Below are positions 1-9,276 of a DNA stretch of 64,000 nucleotides, piece after piece (positions within the stretch are counted from its first letter, which is position 1; each line of letters starts with the position of its first letter). Below the pieces are notes generated by a model that saw nothing but the letters and a program-made list of their open reading frames with translations, was not told the origin of the DNA and ran no database searches. Source of the DNA: Providencia rettgeri. GTDB taxonomy: Bacteria > Pseudomonadota > Gammaproteobacteria > Enterobacterales > Enterobacteriaceae. Location: the NCBI RefSeq assembly GCF_041075285.1, contig NZ_CP163512.1:2604001-2668000 (forward strand), given 5' to 3'. Made by a program: the position numbers and the translations under genes.

Positions 1-322
1 ACCATTACAAGCTAACCCAACCATTATCGAAGACAACTGCTTTATTGGCGCACGCTCTGAAGTTGTCGAAGGGGTGATCGTCGAAGAAGGCTCTGTTATT
101 TCTATGGGCGTCTATCTGGGGCAAAGCACTAAAATTTATGACCGTGAAACAGGCGAAATTTTCTATGGGCGAGTTCCCGCAGGCTCTGTCGTCGTATCAG
201 GTAACTTACCATCAAAGGATGGCAGCTATAGCCTATATTGCGCCGTGATCGTCAAAAAAGTGGATGAAAAAACCCGCGGAAAAGTTGGCATCAATGAATT
301 ATTAAGAAGTATTGATGAATAA
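1..322 (+). CDS. dapD: Tetrahydrodipicolinate N-succinyltransferase, C-terminal part
   Basis: The 5' part lies outside the window; the reading frame is open from base 2. DapD transfers succinyl from succinyl-CoA to tetrahydrodipicolinate in the lysine/diaminopimelate pathway in the cytosol. The visible ~106 residues hold the end of the left-handed beta-helix with hexapeptide turns ([28 protein letters not shown]) and the typical C-terminal tail ([21 protein letters not shown] ... ELLRSIDE), which closely matches E. coli DapD as I recall it. It is followed by an ERIC-like palindrome and then yaeH, also its neighbour in E. coli. Confidence 0.95.
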   Translation, partial: PLQANPTIIEDNCFIGARSEVVEGVIVEEGSVISMGVYLGQSTKIYDRETGEIFYGRVPAGSVVVSGNLPSKDGSYSLYCAVIVKKVDEKTRGKVGINELLRSIDE

Positions 323-379
323 CGCAATTCCAACCGTTCTACACCCCGCTCCTTTTACTGCTATTTTAAATAACTCAGT

Positions 380-452
380 GGTAATTGGGTAAAACGAAGC
401 TATCCCGAAATGCATACTCTGTATGCAACTCGGGTGGCCAAGTTCCCTTACC
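380..452. repeat. Imperfect palindrome, ERIC-like core
   Basis: Nested inverted repeats: GGTAA (from 380) with TTACC (to 452), CCCGA (404-408) with TCGGG (430-434), and TGCATAC (411-417) with GTATGCA (421-427) around a TCT loop. The pattern TCCC..TAC..GTA..ACT.GGGTG resembles the central part of ERIC elements, but it is diverged. It lies 58 bp after the dapD stop and would form a strong hairpin in the dapD transcript. Confidence 0.5.
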
Positions 453-501
453 TTGCTACATACCTCTATTTTCCTTTCACAGGTTGATTACAAAGAGAAG
501 T

Positions 502-653
502 TGGTCTATTTCGAGAAATCGCGCATAATATGTCTGTGACTTTTGCCGTTTACCATCAATAAAACTGTATTATCTTTTTTTACTCTCAAAATGCTATTTA
601 GCTAACGGCTTGCAGCCTTTAGCGCAATAGCATAATAAAAGAGAAATAGACCA
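502..653. repeat. 152-bp element with 11-bp terminal inverted repeats and internal hairpin
   Basis: TGGTCTATTTC (502-512) and its exact reverse complement GAAATAGACCA (643-653) flank an AT-rich stretch. Inside is a long interrupted hairpin: ATGCTATT (591-598) with AATAGCAT (626-633), GCTA (601-604) with TAGC (620-623), and GGC (607-609) with GCC (615-617). The shape resembles a miniature inverted-repeat element, but no target-site duplication is obvious. It occupies the yaeH upstream region, so it may carry the yaeH promoter or leader. Confidence 0.4.
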
Positions 654-722
654 GTATTGTTACGGCCAGTTCACACCACTATTTTGTTCACCGACTCTGT
701 CTCTACAGTTAAGCGAGCTAAC

Positions 723-1103
723 ATGTACGATAATTTGAAAAGTTTAGGCATCAGTAACCCTCAGGATATTGACCGCTATACCCTACGCCAAGAAGCAAAT
801 AACGATATTTTGAAAATTTACTTCCGCAAAGATAAGGGGGAGTTTTTTGCCAAAAGTGTAAAATTCAAATATCCACGTCAACGCAAAACTATCGCGGATG
901 GCGGTAATAACTTTAAAGAAATCAATGAAATCAACACTAACTTGCGTTATGCCATTGAAGAGCTTGATCAGATTTGTCAAACAGATAAAACTGACATTGA
1001 TTTAAAACACAAAATTCTTGATGACTTACGTCATTTAGAACATGTTGTTTCAAACAAAATTGCAGAAATTGAAGCTGACCTAGAAAAACTAACTCGCAAA
1101 TAA
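723..1103 (+). CDS. yaeH: YaeH family (UPF0325) protein
   Basis: A 126-aa cytosolic protein of unknown function; the family in E. coli is about 128 aa. I chose the ATG at 723 ([10 protein letters not shown]) because it matches the family N-terminus; the frame is open further upstream, to 657, but that extension has no family resemblance. The protein is highly charged, with a predicted helical C-terminal half (from [16 protein letters not shown] to the end) and no membrane segment. It follows dapD, as in E. coli. The Shine-Dalgarno before 723 is weak. Confidence 0.85.
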   Translation: MYDNLKSLGISNPQDIDRYTLRQEANNDILKIYFRKDKGEFFAKSVKFKYPRQRKTIADGGNNFKEINEINTNLRYAIEELDQICQTDKTDIDLKHKILDDLRHLEHVVSNKIAEIEADLEKLTRK

Positions 1104-1127
1104 TTTGCAGGGCAAATAATTAAGTTA

Positions 1128-1180
1128 CTGCACCGTGAAATCGTCTTTTTAACATTAAGCTAGTGGATTTCACGGTGCAG
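1128..1180. terminator. 15-bp perfect inverted repeat between convergent yaeH and yqcA
   Basis: CTGCACCGTGAAATC (1128-1142) and its exact complement (1166-1180) enclose a 23-nt loop containing TTTTT. It sits 24 bp after the yaeH stop and 4 bp from the yqcA stop. It probably ends both transcripts, although neither side has a canonical T-run after the stem. Confidence 0.55.
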
Positions 1181-1184
1181 ACGT

Positions 1185-1637
1185 TTAAAGTAAATCACTC
1201 CACGCTTCAACCCACGGTTTGGCAAACTCTTCAGGAACATCCACTTCAATGGCGTCAATAAAAAGAATATCGCCAATACGTGTGGCTGATTGCTCAGTGA
1301 GCAGTTCATCAAAACGCAATCCTGCACCACAAAAGCTTTCATAGCTGCTATCGCCCAATGCAATTAAGCCGTAACGTAAATCAGGCTGATAACCAACAAC
1401 GTCATTGATTTCATTAAATAATGGCGCAATGGTATCCGGTAAATCTCCTTGCCCTGTCGATGAGGTTACGATCAACGCAATTTCATTACCCGAATTATAC
1501 AATTGCCAATCATTCAGAGTCGGTTCGTCAAAGACAACCACTTCATGCCCTCGTTGCTCTAAGATTTCTTGCGCCGTTTCTGCTACAGCTAAAGAATTGC
1601 CATAGACAGTGCCAACAAAGATACCTATTTTTGCCAT
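1185..1637 (-). CDS. yqcA: Flavodoxin YqcA
   Basis: A 150-aa single-domain flavodoxin that binds FMN as a cytosolic electron carrier. The phosphate-binding loop is at residues 8-16 (VGTVYGNSL). The second FMN loop is [12 protein letters not shown] (about 58-69), and [14 protein letters not shown] (about 93-106) forms the isoalloxazine-side loop. It is the last gene of yqcC-truC-yqcA, the same order as E. coli, 31 bp downstream of truC. MioC is the related paralogue, but the neighbours favour YqcA. The electron partner is not established. Confidence 0.88.
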   Translation of the reverse strand: MAKIGIFVGTVYGNSLAVAETAQEILEQRGHEVVVFDEPTLNDWQLYNSGNEIALIVTSSTGQGDLPDTIAPLFNEINDVVGYQPDLRYGLIALGDSSYESFCGAGLRFDELLTEQSATRIGDILFIDAIEVDVPEEFAKPWVEAWSDLL

Positions 1638-1668
1638 AACGTCTTCCTCTAAATTTTATTTAAACTGC

Positions 1669-2418
1669 TTAATTAATCACTTTCATACCTAAATTAGCGA
1701 CTTGGGTTGACCATCCAAACTGATCAACCAGTGATAACCATTGTGCATCCCAAGGTGCAACCAACGATATATTTTCTTCTGTTATAGGATGACTTAAATT
1801 TAATTGACTTGCGTGCAACATTAATCGAGATACTGAAAAATGTTCTGTTACACCTCGGTTTTGTCGTAAATCCCCGTGTTTGCTATCCCCAATAATCGGG
1901 TGACGCAAGTGGGACATATGCCTTCTCAACTGATGCTTGCGCCCAGTTTGCGGAATTAATTCCACCAAACTAAACCGAGAGGTTTCATAACGACCTATGG
2001 CAACCGGACACTCTACTGTTGCAATTGGCCGGCAATGGGTAATGCACTCTTGCAGTACAGGTTCTCGGGTGGCACGCTTATCTGCAATTTTATCCAATTC
2101 TTCTAATAGGGGATAATCAATCGTTTGTTCAACAGTCAGGTAACCACGGACAATGGCATGATACGTTTTCACTAACTGGTGATTTTCAAACTGTGCCGCC
2201 AGCAGCCTCGCGACATCACTCGATAACGCAAATAATAAAATCCCTGATGTCGGTCTATCTAGCCGATGAATGGGATAAACATATTGACCTATCTGATCAC
2301 GCAATGTTTGCATAACAAATACAGTTTCTTTGCTATCTAACCAACTACGGTGAACTAGCATGCCTGCGGGCTTATTCACTGCAACCATGTCATCATCTTG
2401 ATAAATGATTTCTAACAT
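1669..2418 (-). CDS. truC: tRNA pseudouridine65 synthase TruC
   Basis: A 249-aa RluA-family pseudouridine synthase that converts U65 in tRNA-Ile and tRNA-Asp (family knowledge). The catalytic motif HRLDRPTSG is near residues 52-60; its Asp is the nucleophile. The late motif TGRKHQLRRH...HPIIGDSKHGD is intact. The start is the ATG at 2418 (MLEIIYQDDD), as in E. coli; a TTG one codon upstream is less likely. The yqcC stop lies 3 bp upstream, so the two are almost certainly co-translated. Confidence 0.93.
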   Translation of the reverse strand: MLEIIYQDDDMVAVNKPAGMLVHRSWLDSKETVFVMQTLRDQIGQYVYPIHRLDRPTSGILLFALSSDVARLLAAQFENHQLVKTYHAIVRGYLTVEQTIDYPLLEELDKIADKRATREPVLQECITHCRPIATVECPVAIGRYETSRFSLVELIPQTGRKHQLRRHMSHLRHPIIGDSKHGDLRQNRGVTEHFSVSRLMLHASQLNLSHPITEENISLVAPWDAQWLSLVDQFGWSTQVANLGMKVIN

Positions 2419-2421
2419 CAA

Positions 2422-2757
2422 TCACCTGTCTGAATTAGTTGAAAAGAGGCTATCAAGTTCACGTAAATGCTCGAGGAGTACCAGATATTGTTGCTCTTCA
2501 TCATGCTTGTACGCTTCTTCAAAATAGGGAGCGATAGCAAAACTGGTTGGTAGTGAGCCACCTTGGTCAATAATGGCTTGCAAACGAGGAATTAAAATCC
2601 ATTGTAACCATTCCGATGCTTCCATGGTATCAATACAAAATGGCTCTACACTCTCAAAAGCTTCCTGTTTTGGCGGCTGTTCACGCCATAGTAATTTTAA
2701 TTTCATTTCCTCTTCGAGATGACGAAGTTTTTCAATGATGCGCTGTTCTATATTCAT
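2422..2757 (-). CDS. yqcC: YqcC family protein
   Basis: A 111-aa cytosolic protein of unknown function, DUF446/YqcC family. It is acidic and mostly helical, with the family-like segment SVEPFCIDTMEASEWLQWILIPRLQAII in the middle (about residues 36-65). It is the first gene of the yqcC-truC-yqcA operon. A good Shine-Dalgarno (TTAAAGGTTTAACT before ATG) supports the start. Confidence 0.85.
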   Translation of the reverse strand: MNIEQRIIEKLRHLEEEMKLKLLWREQPPKQEAFESVEPFCIDTMEASEWLQWILIPRLQAIIDQGGSLPTSFAIAPYFEEAYKHDEEQQYLVLLEHLRELDSLFSTNSDR

Positions 2758-2987
2758 AGTTAAACCTTTAAGCCTTTATGCTGCGAAATATACTGTACTT
2801 TTGCCAATAATTCTGTCGGATAAATGGGGTTGTTATACCGGATATGCAAGCTTACTTATTTCTATATAAATCAATTTAAAAACATGCACTTTAATAAGTT
2901 TCGTTGATGTTTTGTTAGGGTACATACAAATATAATAAAACGTTTTTTTTATTTAATTGAAATAATTAACAATAAAATGGTTTATCT

Positions 2988-3875
2988 ATGGGATTACTAA
3001 AGCAGTGGCGCAAGGAAAACAAGGCTTGGAAGGCCTTCAGTAGTAAATATGTTAAGCTCAAACGACACATTCGTATTGCGAAGCTCCCTGCTGCGCAATA
3101 TCAACAATATCAAGGCATGTGCCAAACATATCAAAGCGCCCAGTTTGCTTCTGCGATAGATGGAGTTCCCCATTTTATTGAACGCCCAATAAATAAGTAT
3201 CTGCACAAAGCTTGGAGTGGAAAACAAAAATTGCTGACGGCAAGTTATACACTGGATTTAATTGAAAAAACCTTTACTCCAGAAGCCATTGAAGCAATGT
3301 TTTCTACCAAACGTAAAGGGTTAACCGTTGCAAATATCGAGTTAAAATCCGGTGATTTTGCACAACTGACCTTAATTTACTCACAATACCCACGGGAAGG
3401 CGATCTCACTTTACATCTACGCAATGAAACAGGTGATGATATTTATTTAATGAGTTTTTCATTTGGACCTGAAGGCCAGCTTTATATATGCTCACTTCAA
3501 GGCCCATCTACCGACCAGAGCGTTGAACAAGTTCGCTTAATCACTAAGCAGATGCATGGAATGAGACCCAAAAATTTATTGATGTCTGCTGTTTACGCGG
3601 TTGCCGCTTATTTTAAACGCACATCAATTCAGGGCATTTCAAACAATTGTCATATTAAGAGCCAGCACTTAAAATCGAGCTACGATACTTTTTGGCAAGA
3701 ATGTGGTGCAACATTGACTTCTGATGGCTGGTATCAACTTCCGTTGCAAGAACCCACTCGCGATATCGAATCAGTAAAAAGCCAGCGTCGTGCTGAATTT
3801 CGCCGACGTGAAGCGCTGCGTGATGCAATGACCCAAGAGATTGTTGCATCGTTAACCTCACATTCAATTCGTTAA
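2988..3875 (+). CDS. VirK/YbjX (DUF535) family protein
   Basis: A 295-aa protein resembling YbjX/VirK/SomA-type DUF535 proteins. Relatives in enteric pathogens are linked to virulence and resistance to antimicrobial peptides (family knowledge; the molecular role is unclear). The core segments GDLTLHLRNETGDDIYLMSFSF, IYICSLQGP-like (LYICSLQGP, about 165-173) and the Arg-rich tail KSQRRAEFRRREALRD are visible. There is no signal peptide. It sits between yqcC and the csrB-like gene, where E. coli has no gene, so it appears to be an insertion. The start lacks a clear Shine-Dalgarno, and the upstream region is very AT-rich. Confidence 0.75.
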   Translation: MGLLKQWRKENKAWKAFSSKYVKLKRHIRIAKLPAAQYQQYQGMCQTYQSAQFASAIDGVPHFIERPINKYLHKAWSGKQKLLTASYTLDLIEKTFTPEAIEAMFSTKRKGLTVANIELKSGDFAQLTLIYSQYPREGDLTLHLRNETGDDIYLMSFSFGPEGQLYICSLQGPSTDQSVEQVRLITKQMHGMRPKNLLMSAVYAVAAYFKRTSIQGISNNCHIKSQHLKSSYDTFWQECGATLTSDGWYQLPLQEPTRDIESVKSQRRAEFRRREALRDAMTQEIVASLTSHSIR

Positions 3876-3900
3876 CAATCAAGTCGCGAATTAAAACCAT

Positions 3901-3937
3901 AAAAAAGCCAGCCGACCTAAATCAGACCGACTGGCTT
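3901..3937 (-). terminator. csrB intrinsic terminator
   Basis: Minus-strand stem AAGCCAGTCG / CGGCTGGCTT (3905-3937, one mismatch) runs directly into six T residues (3906-3901). It would end the csrB transcript, and it also lies 25 bp past the stop of the converging ybjX-like gene. Confidence 0.8.
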
Positions 3938-4117
3938 AACTTTACATTTTAGATCCTAATGCATCCTGCAAAACGACATCCTATCGTTCAACATCCTGTT
4001 GAATAAAACAATTAAATAGGCCATTCCTGCCTATTAGCAGTCCATCGCTTTGTTTTTACATTTTTTATACACCATGTTGTGTATAAAAAGCTAAACGAAC
4101 ATACCCTGTCCAGCGGC
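3901..4117 (-). ncRNA. csrB: CsrB-type CsrA-sequestering sRNA
   Basis: On the minus strand a series of short hairpins display AGGA loops: ATAGGC/GCCTAT (4016-4034), TCAAC/GTTGA around AGGAT (3988-4002), AACGA/TCGTT (3972-3988), TGC/GCA (3960-3970) and TTAG/CTAA (3949-3959). Two more GGA motifs lie upstream, near 4040-4050 and 4109-4111. CAGGAUG loops are the signature of CsrB and CsrC. E. coli csrB also lies between yqcC and syd on the same strand. A candidate -10 (TACATT, 4123-4128) gives a 5' end near 4117, and the T-run at 3901-3906 gives the 3' end. At about 217 nt and 7 GGA motifs it is shorter than E. coli CsrB (about 370 nt). The ends are inferred. Confidence 0.82.
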
Positions 4118-4282
4118 ATAAGAATGTATTAAATCAATTAATGAAACAACCTAGCTAAGCAAACAAAAATAAATTTAAAAAAAACGATATTGTCTCTCTT
4201 GGTAGTAACGCCATGAAATTAAAAGTTAAATAATTATCATTTCAATAAAATAAAATGAAGTTGAGCGATCACTTAACCAAAT

Positions 4283-4300
4283 TGTAAGCTTTGGCTTACA
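4283..4300. promoter_or_regulatory. UvrY/GacA-type activator box for csrB
   Basis: TGTAAG-N6-CTTACA is an exact match to the palindromic box bound by GacA in pseudomonads and by UvrY/SirA upstream of csr/rsm sRNA genes (consensus recalled). Its centre is about 175 bp upstream of the inferred csrB 5' end, a spacing typical of these sRNAs. It sits just past the syd stop (4319). Confidence 0.75.
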
Positions 4301-4318
4301 CTATTTATCGTAAAAGAC

Positions 4319-4879
4319 TTACCCCAGAGGCTCGACGACTGGGATTAGTTCGTTAATAAAACTCGCTAGGTTGGGTGAAAGTACACGTCGTTCTTGGCTA
4401 CCAAATTTTTCTAAAATCACTTCTCCCGTTAAATTACACAGCGAAATCATTTCAATTTCAGAGTCTATTGTGGCAATAAATAAGGTTGGAGATAATTTTA
4501 ACCGTTTTTGAGTCACTAAATGACCAATTAAATTTTCTTGTAAACGAATAAAATCCTCTTCATTCCATACTTGTACCAAACTTAAGGTTATATCATGAAA
4601 TGTCGCTTTCATGTCCCCTGCGAGCTGAGTCGTATAAAAATGATGAATATCATCTTGTAAACTGATATCCAAAGCGGTTGCGACTTTGTTTAAATGAGCA
4701 TCTTTAGCTGGAAACGGTTGAGGCTCCCAATAAACCCAGTTTTCACCTGTTCTTACAATGCACGGGGAAGGAATACCATATAAATCAGTGGATGCAGGCG
4801 GTAACCCTGTTTGTTGTTTCCACGCTGAAATATAGTTTTGGGTAAAATGCTGTAACGCTTGAGAGAGTAATGTATTCAT
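4319..4879 (-). CDS. syd: SecY-interacting protein Syd
   Basis: A 186-aa cytosolic protein, the usual family length, that binds SecY and is thought to check translocon integrity (family knowledge). The family-like segments FPAKDAHLNKVATALDISLQDDIHHFYTTQ-type core (about 55-85) and VVEPLG C-terminus are present. There is no membrane segment. It is divergent from queF, as in E. coli, with csrB downstream. No intrinsic terminator is seen between the syd stop and the csrB promoter region; the dyad there is the UvrY box. Confidence 0.9.
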   Translation of the reverse strand: MNTLLSQALQHFTQNYISAWKQQTGLPPASTDLYGIPSPCIVRTGENWVYWEPQPFPAKDAHLNKVATALDISLQDDIHHFYTTQLAGDMKATFHDITLSLVQVWNEEDFIRLQENLIGHLVTQKRLKLSPTLFIATIDSEIEMISLCNLTGEVILEKFGSQERRVLSPNLASFINELIPVVEPLG

Positions 4880-5024
4880 AATGATGTAATTTTTACGGCT
4901 AGCCTAAATTGAAAGACGCCAAAATGATGGATAAATGGTATTATGACAAATGTTTGCAGGCGAATAAAATGTACAACACATTCTGCTTTTTAGCCTTATT
5001 TGTTGATGAAGTATAAGGATCACT

Positions 5025-5870
5025 ATGTCACACTACCAGAACAATCCCACCCTTGACAATTTAACCCTCGGAAAAAAAACGGCTTATCACGATCAATACA
5101 ATGCCTCATTACTGCAACCTGTTCCGCGGAGTTTAAATCGTGATCCCCTGAATATTTACGCATCTGCATTGCCATTTCATGGGGCGGATATTTGGACCTT
5201 ATATGAACTTTCTTGGCTAAATCAACGTGGCGTTCCCCAAGTGGCAATTGGTTCGATAAGTGTTAACGCGGCAAGTGAAAACCTCATTGAATCGAAAAGT
5301 TTTAAGTTGTATCTCAATAGTTTTAACCAAACTCGCTTTGAAACTTGGGAAAATGTGCGAAGCGTTTTGCAAAATGATTTAAGCCGCTGTGCTAATGGTG
5401 AAGTTGACGTTACACTTCATAAGCTAGAGGCATTTTCTCATCAGGCAATCCAGCCATTACGTGGGCAGTGTATTGATGAGCAAGATATTAGTATCGAACA
5501 TTACGAGTTTAACCGGGATTACTTAGCGGGTTCGACTCAAGAACAGGTGGTTGAGGAAACATTAGTCAGCCATTTACTAAAATCGAATTGTTTGATTACC
5601 AATCAACCAGATTGGGGCTCTGTACAAATTCATTATCATGGTCCTAAAATCAACCATGAAGCACTTTTACGGTATTTAGTTTCGTTCCGTCATCATAATG
5701 AATTTCATGAGCAATGTGTTGAGCGGATTTTTAACGATATTATGCAATTGTGTAAACCTCAGAAACTCAGTGTTTACGCACGCTATACCCGCCGTGGGGG
5801 GCTAGATATTAACCCATGGCGTAGCAATGAAAGTTTTGAACCTGAACTTGGTCGCTTAGCGCGCCAATAA
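5025..5870 (+). CDS. queF: NADPH-dependent 7-cyano-7-deazaguanine reductase QueF
   Basis: A 281-aa two-domain (YqcD-type) QueF that reduces preQ0 to preQ1 in queuosine biosynthesis. The active-site cysteine is in [19 protein letters not shown] (about residue 189), with the catalytic Asp and the substrate Glu in [10 protein letters not shown] near residue 229. The N-terminal half carries the NADPH-binding QueF motif ([17 protein letters not shown]). It starts at ATG 5025 after a GTATAAGGATCACT leader. I see no preQ1 riboswitch in the 145-bp spacer from syd. Confidence 0.95.
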   Translation: MSHYQNNPTLDNLTLGKKTAYHDQYNASLLQPVPRSLNRDPLNIYASALPFHGADIWTLYELSWLNQRGVPQVAIGSISVNAASENLIESKSFKLYLNSFNQTRFETWENVRSVLQNDLSRCANGEVDVTLHKLEAFSHQAIQPLRGQCIDEQDISIEHYEFNRDYLAGSTQEQVVEETLVSHLLKSNCLITNQPDWGSVQIHYHGPKINHEALLRYLVSFRHHNEFHEQCVERIFNDIMQLCKPQKLSVYARYTRRGGLDINPWRSNESFEPELGRLARQ

Positions 5871-5976
5871 TATGCATGTAGTTAAAAATGCTTGAAAAAC
5901 AGTTGAAATGTAAATGCGATCATGCATTTGCAGTACAATTCACCTATCAAGAACCCATGGGGTAAAGGAGTACTAC

Positions 5977-7344
5977 TTGATTACGCATATCAGTCCATTA
6001 GGATCTATGGATCTACTCTCGCAACTTGAAGTTGACATGCTTAAGCGCACTGCAAGTAGCGATTTATACCAGTTATTTAGAAATTGCTCATTGGCGGTTT
6101 TGCACTCAGGTAGCCTTACTGATAGCAGTAAAGAGCTGCTAGAAAAAAGTAAAAACTTTGATATCAACGTATTACGCCGTGAACGTGGTGTTAAGCTTGA
6201 ACTTATCGAACCACCAGAAAAAGCATTTGTCGACGGGAAGATCATTCGGACTTTACAAGCGAATCTCTTTGCGGTTTTGCGTGATATTTTATTCGTTCAT
6301 GCACAAATTAACCAAGCCAAAGCACAATTTCATTTTGATACTGGCAATGGCACGCATATCACTAATATGATTTTCTCTATCTTGAGAAATGCCCACGCTT
6401 TGCATGTTGGTGATGAGCCAAGCATGATTGTCTGTTGGGGGGGGCACTCAATTAATGAAATTGAATATCAATATGCCCGCAAAGTGGGTAACGAACTAGG
6501 TTTACGTGAACTGAACATCTGCACAGGTTGTGGACCGGGTGCGATGGAAGCACCAATGAAAGGGGCTGCTGTCGGTCATGCACAGCAACAGTATAAAGAT
6601 AGCCGTTTCATCGGGTTAACTGAACCTTCGATCATCGCTGCTGAGCCACCTAACCCATTGGTTAACGAATTAATCATTATGCCTGATATCGAAAAACGTT
6701 TAGAAGCGTTTGTTCGTTTAGGTCACGGTATTATTATTTTCCCGGGTGGGGTGGGTACTGCTGAAGAATTGCTGTATTTACTGGGGATTTTGATGGATCC
6801 GGCAAATAAAGAGCAAGTTCTGCCGCTCATTTTAACGGGTCCAAAAGAGAGCGCGGAATACTTTGAAGTACTCGATGACTTTATCCGTCATACCTTAGGA
6901 GATGCAGCGAGCAAACATTACCAAATCATTATCGATGATGCCCAAGAAGTGGCTCGAGTAATGAAAAGAAGCATGCCGCAAGTCAAAGAAAATCGTCGTA
7001 GCACAGGCGATGCATATAGCTTCAATTGGTCAATTAAAATTGCGCACGATCTACAACATCCGTTCGAACCGACTCATAAAAATATGGCGTCACTGAACCT
7101 TCATCCAGGGCAAGCCCCTGAGAAATTGGCTTCAGATTTACGCCGCGCATTCTCTGGTATCGTTGCCGGTAACGTGAAAGAGTTTGGGATGAAAGCGATT
7201 GAAAAACACGGCCCATTCAAAATTCATGGCGATAGCGAACTGATGAAGCGTATGGATGTGTTATTACAAGGGTTTGTTGAACAGCATCGTATGAAATTAC
7301 CCGGTGGTAGTGCCTATGAACCTTGCTATGAAATCGTGAAATAA
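5977..7344 (+). CDS. ppnN: Nucleotide 5'-monophosphate nucleosidase PpnN
   Basis: A 455-aa LOG-family nucleosidase (YgdH) that cleaves nucleoside monophosphates such as GMP to base and ribose 5-phosphate; the E. coli enzyme is activated by (p)ppGpp. The start is a TTG at 5977 ([20 protein letters not shown]). This fits the E. coli N-terminus, and AAGGAG ends 6 nt before it. A longer ATG at 5914 would add 21 unrelated residues. The LOG motif [10 protein letters not shown] and the [16 protein letters not shown] loop are intact. It lies upstream of xni with a 18-bp gap. Confidence 0.93.
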   Translation: MITHISPLGSMDLLSQLEVDMLKRTASSDLYQLFRNCSLAVLHSGSLTDSSKELLEKSKNFDINVLRRERGVKLELIEPPEKAFVDGKIIRTLQANLFAVLRDILFVHAQINQAKAQFHFDTGNGTHITNMIFSILRNAHALHVGDEPSMIVCWGGHSINEIEYQYARKVGNELGLRELNICTGCGPGAMEAPMKGAAVGHAQQQYKDSRFIGLTEPSIIAAEPPNPLVNELIIMPDIEKRLEAFVRLGHGIIIFPGGVGTAEELLYLLGILMDPANKEQVLPLILTGPKESAEYFEVLDDFIRHTLGDAASKHYQIIIDDAQEVARVMKRSMPQVKENRRSTGDAYSFNWSIKIAHDLQHPFEPTHKNMASLNLHPGQAPEKLASDLRRAFSGIVAGNVKEFGMKAIEKHGPFKIHGDSELMKRMDVLLQGFVEQHRMKLPGGSAYEPCYEIVK

Positions 7345-7362
7345 ATAAATGATGGCGTATTT

Positions 7363-8121
7363 ATGATCCATTTGTTGATTATCGATGCATTAAATTTAAT
7401 ACGCCGTATCCACGCGGTGCAAGGAAGCCCGTGTGGAGAAACCTGTATGTCTGCAATATCACAGCTGATAGCGCATACGGAGGCCACACATATTGTGGCA
7501 GTATTTGATGAAGAAGGTCGTCATCAAAGCTGGCGTCATGAAAAGCTGCCCGATTACAAAGCGGGTCGTCAGCCGATGCCTGAAGATCTGCATACTGAAC
7601 TCCCTACCTTAATGGCCTTATTTAAGGAAAAAGGGATTCACTGCTGGCAATCGGAAGGGGATGAAGCCGACGATTTGGCTGCCACATTAGCAACGCGAAT
7701 TGCGGGAGCTGGGCATACCGTGACTATCGTATCCACGGATAAAGGTTATTGCCAACTACTTTCACCTAATCTGCGAATTCGTGATTATTTTCAAAAGCGC
7801 TGGCTAGATATCCCTTTTATTGATAAAGAGTTTGGGGTCTCTCCTGAGCAGCTTCCTGATTATTGGGGCCTAGCAGGCATTAGTAGCAGCAAGGTTCCCG
7901 GCGTTGCAGGCATTGGCCCCAAAAGTGCGACAGCGCTATTGCAGCAATATCACTCCATTGAAAATTTATTTGCTAATTTAGATAAGCTTGAAGATAAATG
8001 GCAAAAAAAGCTATCGGGGAAACAAGAGATTGCGCTAGTTTGCCGTGATATTGCCACACTGAGAACTGATATTGAGTTAAAAGGAAACTTAAATCAGTTG
8101 CGTTATACACCCTGCGGATAG
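7363..8121 (+). CDS. xni: Flap endonuclease Xni (YgdG/ExoIX)
   Basis: A 252-aa FEN-like nuclease that cuts 5' flaps on branched DNA in the cytosol. The acidic clusters expected of the 5'-nuclease fold are visible: [10 protein letters not shown] at the N-terminus, FDEEGRH and [12 protein letters not shown] (about 99-110), and STDKGYCQL (about 126-134). The H3TH motif [14 protein letters not shown] (about 181-194) binds DNA. Like E. coli Xni it lacks some metal ligands of the Pol I 5'-nuclease domain. It is probably co-transcribed with ppnN. Confidence 0.92.
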   Translation: MIHLLIIDALNLIRRIHAVQGSPCGETCMSAISQLIAHTEATHIVAVFDEEGRHQSWRHEKLPDYKAGRQPMPEDLHTELPTLMALFKEKGIHCWQSEGDEADDLAATLATRIAGAGHTVTIVSTDKGYCQLLSPNLRIRDYFQKRWLDIPFIDKEFGVSPEQLPDYWGLAGISSSKVPGVAGIGPKSATALLQQYHSIENLFANLDKLEDKWQKKLSGKQEIALVCRDIATLRTDIELKGNLNQLRYTPCG

Positions 8122-8129
8122 AAACAAAA

Positions 8130-8163
8130 AGACCACTTCATAAATTAATGAGTGGCCTTTTTA
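8130..8163. terminator. Bidirectional terminator between xni and rlmM
   Basis: AAGACCACTTCAT / ATGAGTGGCCTT stem with a TAAATTA-type loop, flanked by an A-run on the left and TTTTT on the right. It serves both convergent genes. Confidence 0.85.
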
Positions 8164-8172
8164 TTCAATCAA

Positions 8173-9276
8173 TTAATAATATTCACGCGCCATTGGGTTT
8201 GCTGACCAAATACGCATTACATGCACAGTCACTTCTTCTCTATCATGATAAAGCTGCTTAGCTTGGATCAGGGCATTTACACCGCTCTCTTTAAGCTGAA
8301 GCTGCATCTTTTCTAAGATATGAGAAACTTCTTCATAACGCTTTTTCATTGGCAGTTTTAGATTAAAAATTGCCTCACGGCACCAACCTTTTATTAGCCA
8401 ATCCGTCATCAATGCCGCAACTTTTGCTGGTTTTTCAACCATATCACATACTAGCCATGTAATATTTTGCGATGTTGGTTGGAACTTAAAGCCGTCTACT
8501 CGGTGGTGAGTTACCTGCCCTGTTTCCATCAAGCTTTCTGCCATAGGACCATTATCAACTGCATGAACCATCATACTGCGTTTAACCAGTTGGTAAGTCC
8601 ATCCCCCCGGACACGCCCCTAAATCCACGGCTTTCATTCCACCAGCGAGTCGTTCATCCCACTCTTCATAAGGGATAAAGACGTGGAAAGCTTCCTCAAG
8701 TTTCAAGGTTGAACGGCTCGGAGCATCTGACGGAAATTTTAAACGTGGGATGCCCATATAAAAATTCGAACTATTATTGGTATATGAATAGCCGGTATAA
8801 CAGCACCCTGGTGCAATGAAAAATACGTGGATCACAGGGCGCTTAAAGTTTTCAAGCGGAAGTAAGATTTTTTCTTTACGCAGCGCATTTCGTAAAGGCA
8901 CCGTAAACTTACGACAAAACTTCATCAGTTCTTTTGATTCGTTGGTGTCCGCCACTTCTACACGAATATCTCCGGCTCTCACCACTTGTTGGCTTAGAGC
9001 GCTGACTATTGGCGTGATACGATCTTCAGGTGGCAAGTCTTTTAATAAATCACCAACGACAATCATCTGGCGAGCAAAAATTAGCTCACGAAAAGGTAAT
9101 GTCCGCGCGAGTGTGTCCGCATCTTCTGCTTGATAGCACTCAAAAATGACATAACCACTATTCTCTTTAACACGGGCAAAACCATAAATTTCTTTTTGCC
9201 CTGCTTTATCCGTAATCTCTGCTGCGCACTCTTTTTCAAAGCCTGGTCGACAATAAAGTGCAATCTTATTACTCAT
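8173..9276 (-). CDS. rlmM: 23S rRNA 2'-O-methyltransferase RlmM
   Basis: A 367-aa SAM-dependent enzyme (YgdE) that methylates the 2'-O of C2498 in 23S rRNA. An N-terminal THUMP-like domain (about 1-160) precedes a Rossmann methyltransferase domain with [17 protein letters not shown] as the SAM motif (about 219-235) and catalytic K-D-K-E-type residues ([22 protein letters not shown]). Length matches the family. Its start overlaps the end of ygdD by 8 bp, so the two are translationally coupled. Confidence 0.95.
   Translation of the reverse strand: MSNKIALYCRPGFEKECAAEITDKAGQKEIYGFARVKENSGYVIFECYQAEDADTLARTLPFRELIFARQMIVVGDLLKDLPPEDRITPIVSALSQQVVRAGDIRVEVADTNESKELMKFCRKFTVPLRNALRKEKILLPLENFKRPVIHVFFIAPGCCYTGYSYTNNSSNFYMGIPRLKFPSDAPSRSTLKLEEAFHVFIPYEEWDERLAGGMKAVDLGACPGGWTYQLVKRSMMVHAVDNGPMAESLMETGQVTHHRVDGFKFQPTSQNITWLVCDMVEKPAKVAALMTDWLIKGWCREAIFNLKLPMKKRYEEVSHILEKMQLQLKESGVNALIQAKQLYHDREEVTVHVMRIWSANPMAREYY

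Noticed and set aside
410..487. 25-codon ORF after dapD
   Set aside because: No Shine-Dalgarno, and it lies inside the palindromic ERIC-like repeat.
4281..4302. GTAAGC/GCTTAC hairpin as a syd terminator
   Set aside because: No T-run follows on the syd strand, and the 18-bp match to the UvrY/GacA box is a better explanation.
4880..5024. Possible preQ1 riboswitch upstream of queF
   Set aside because: No preQ1 pseudoknot pattern could be found in the short spacer.
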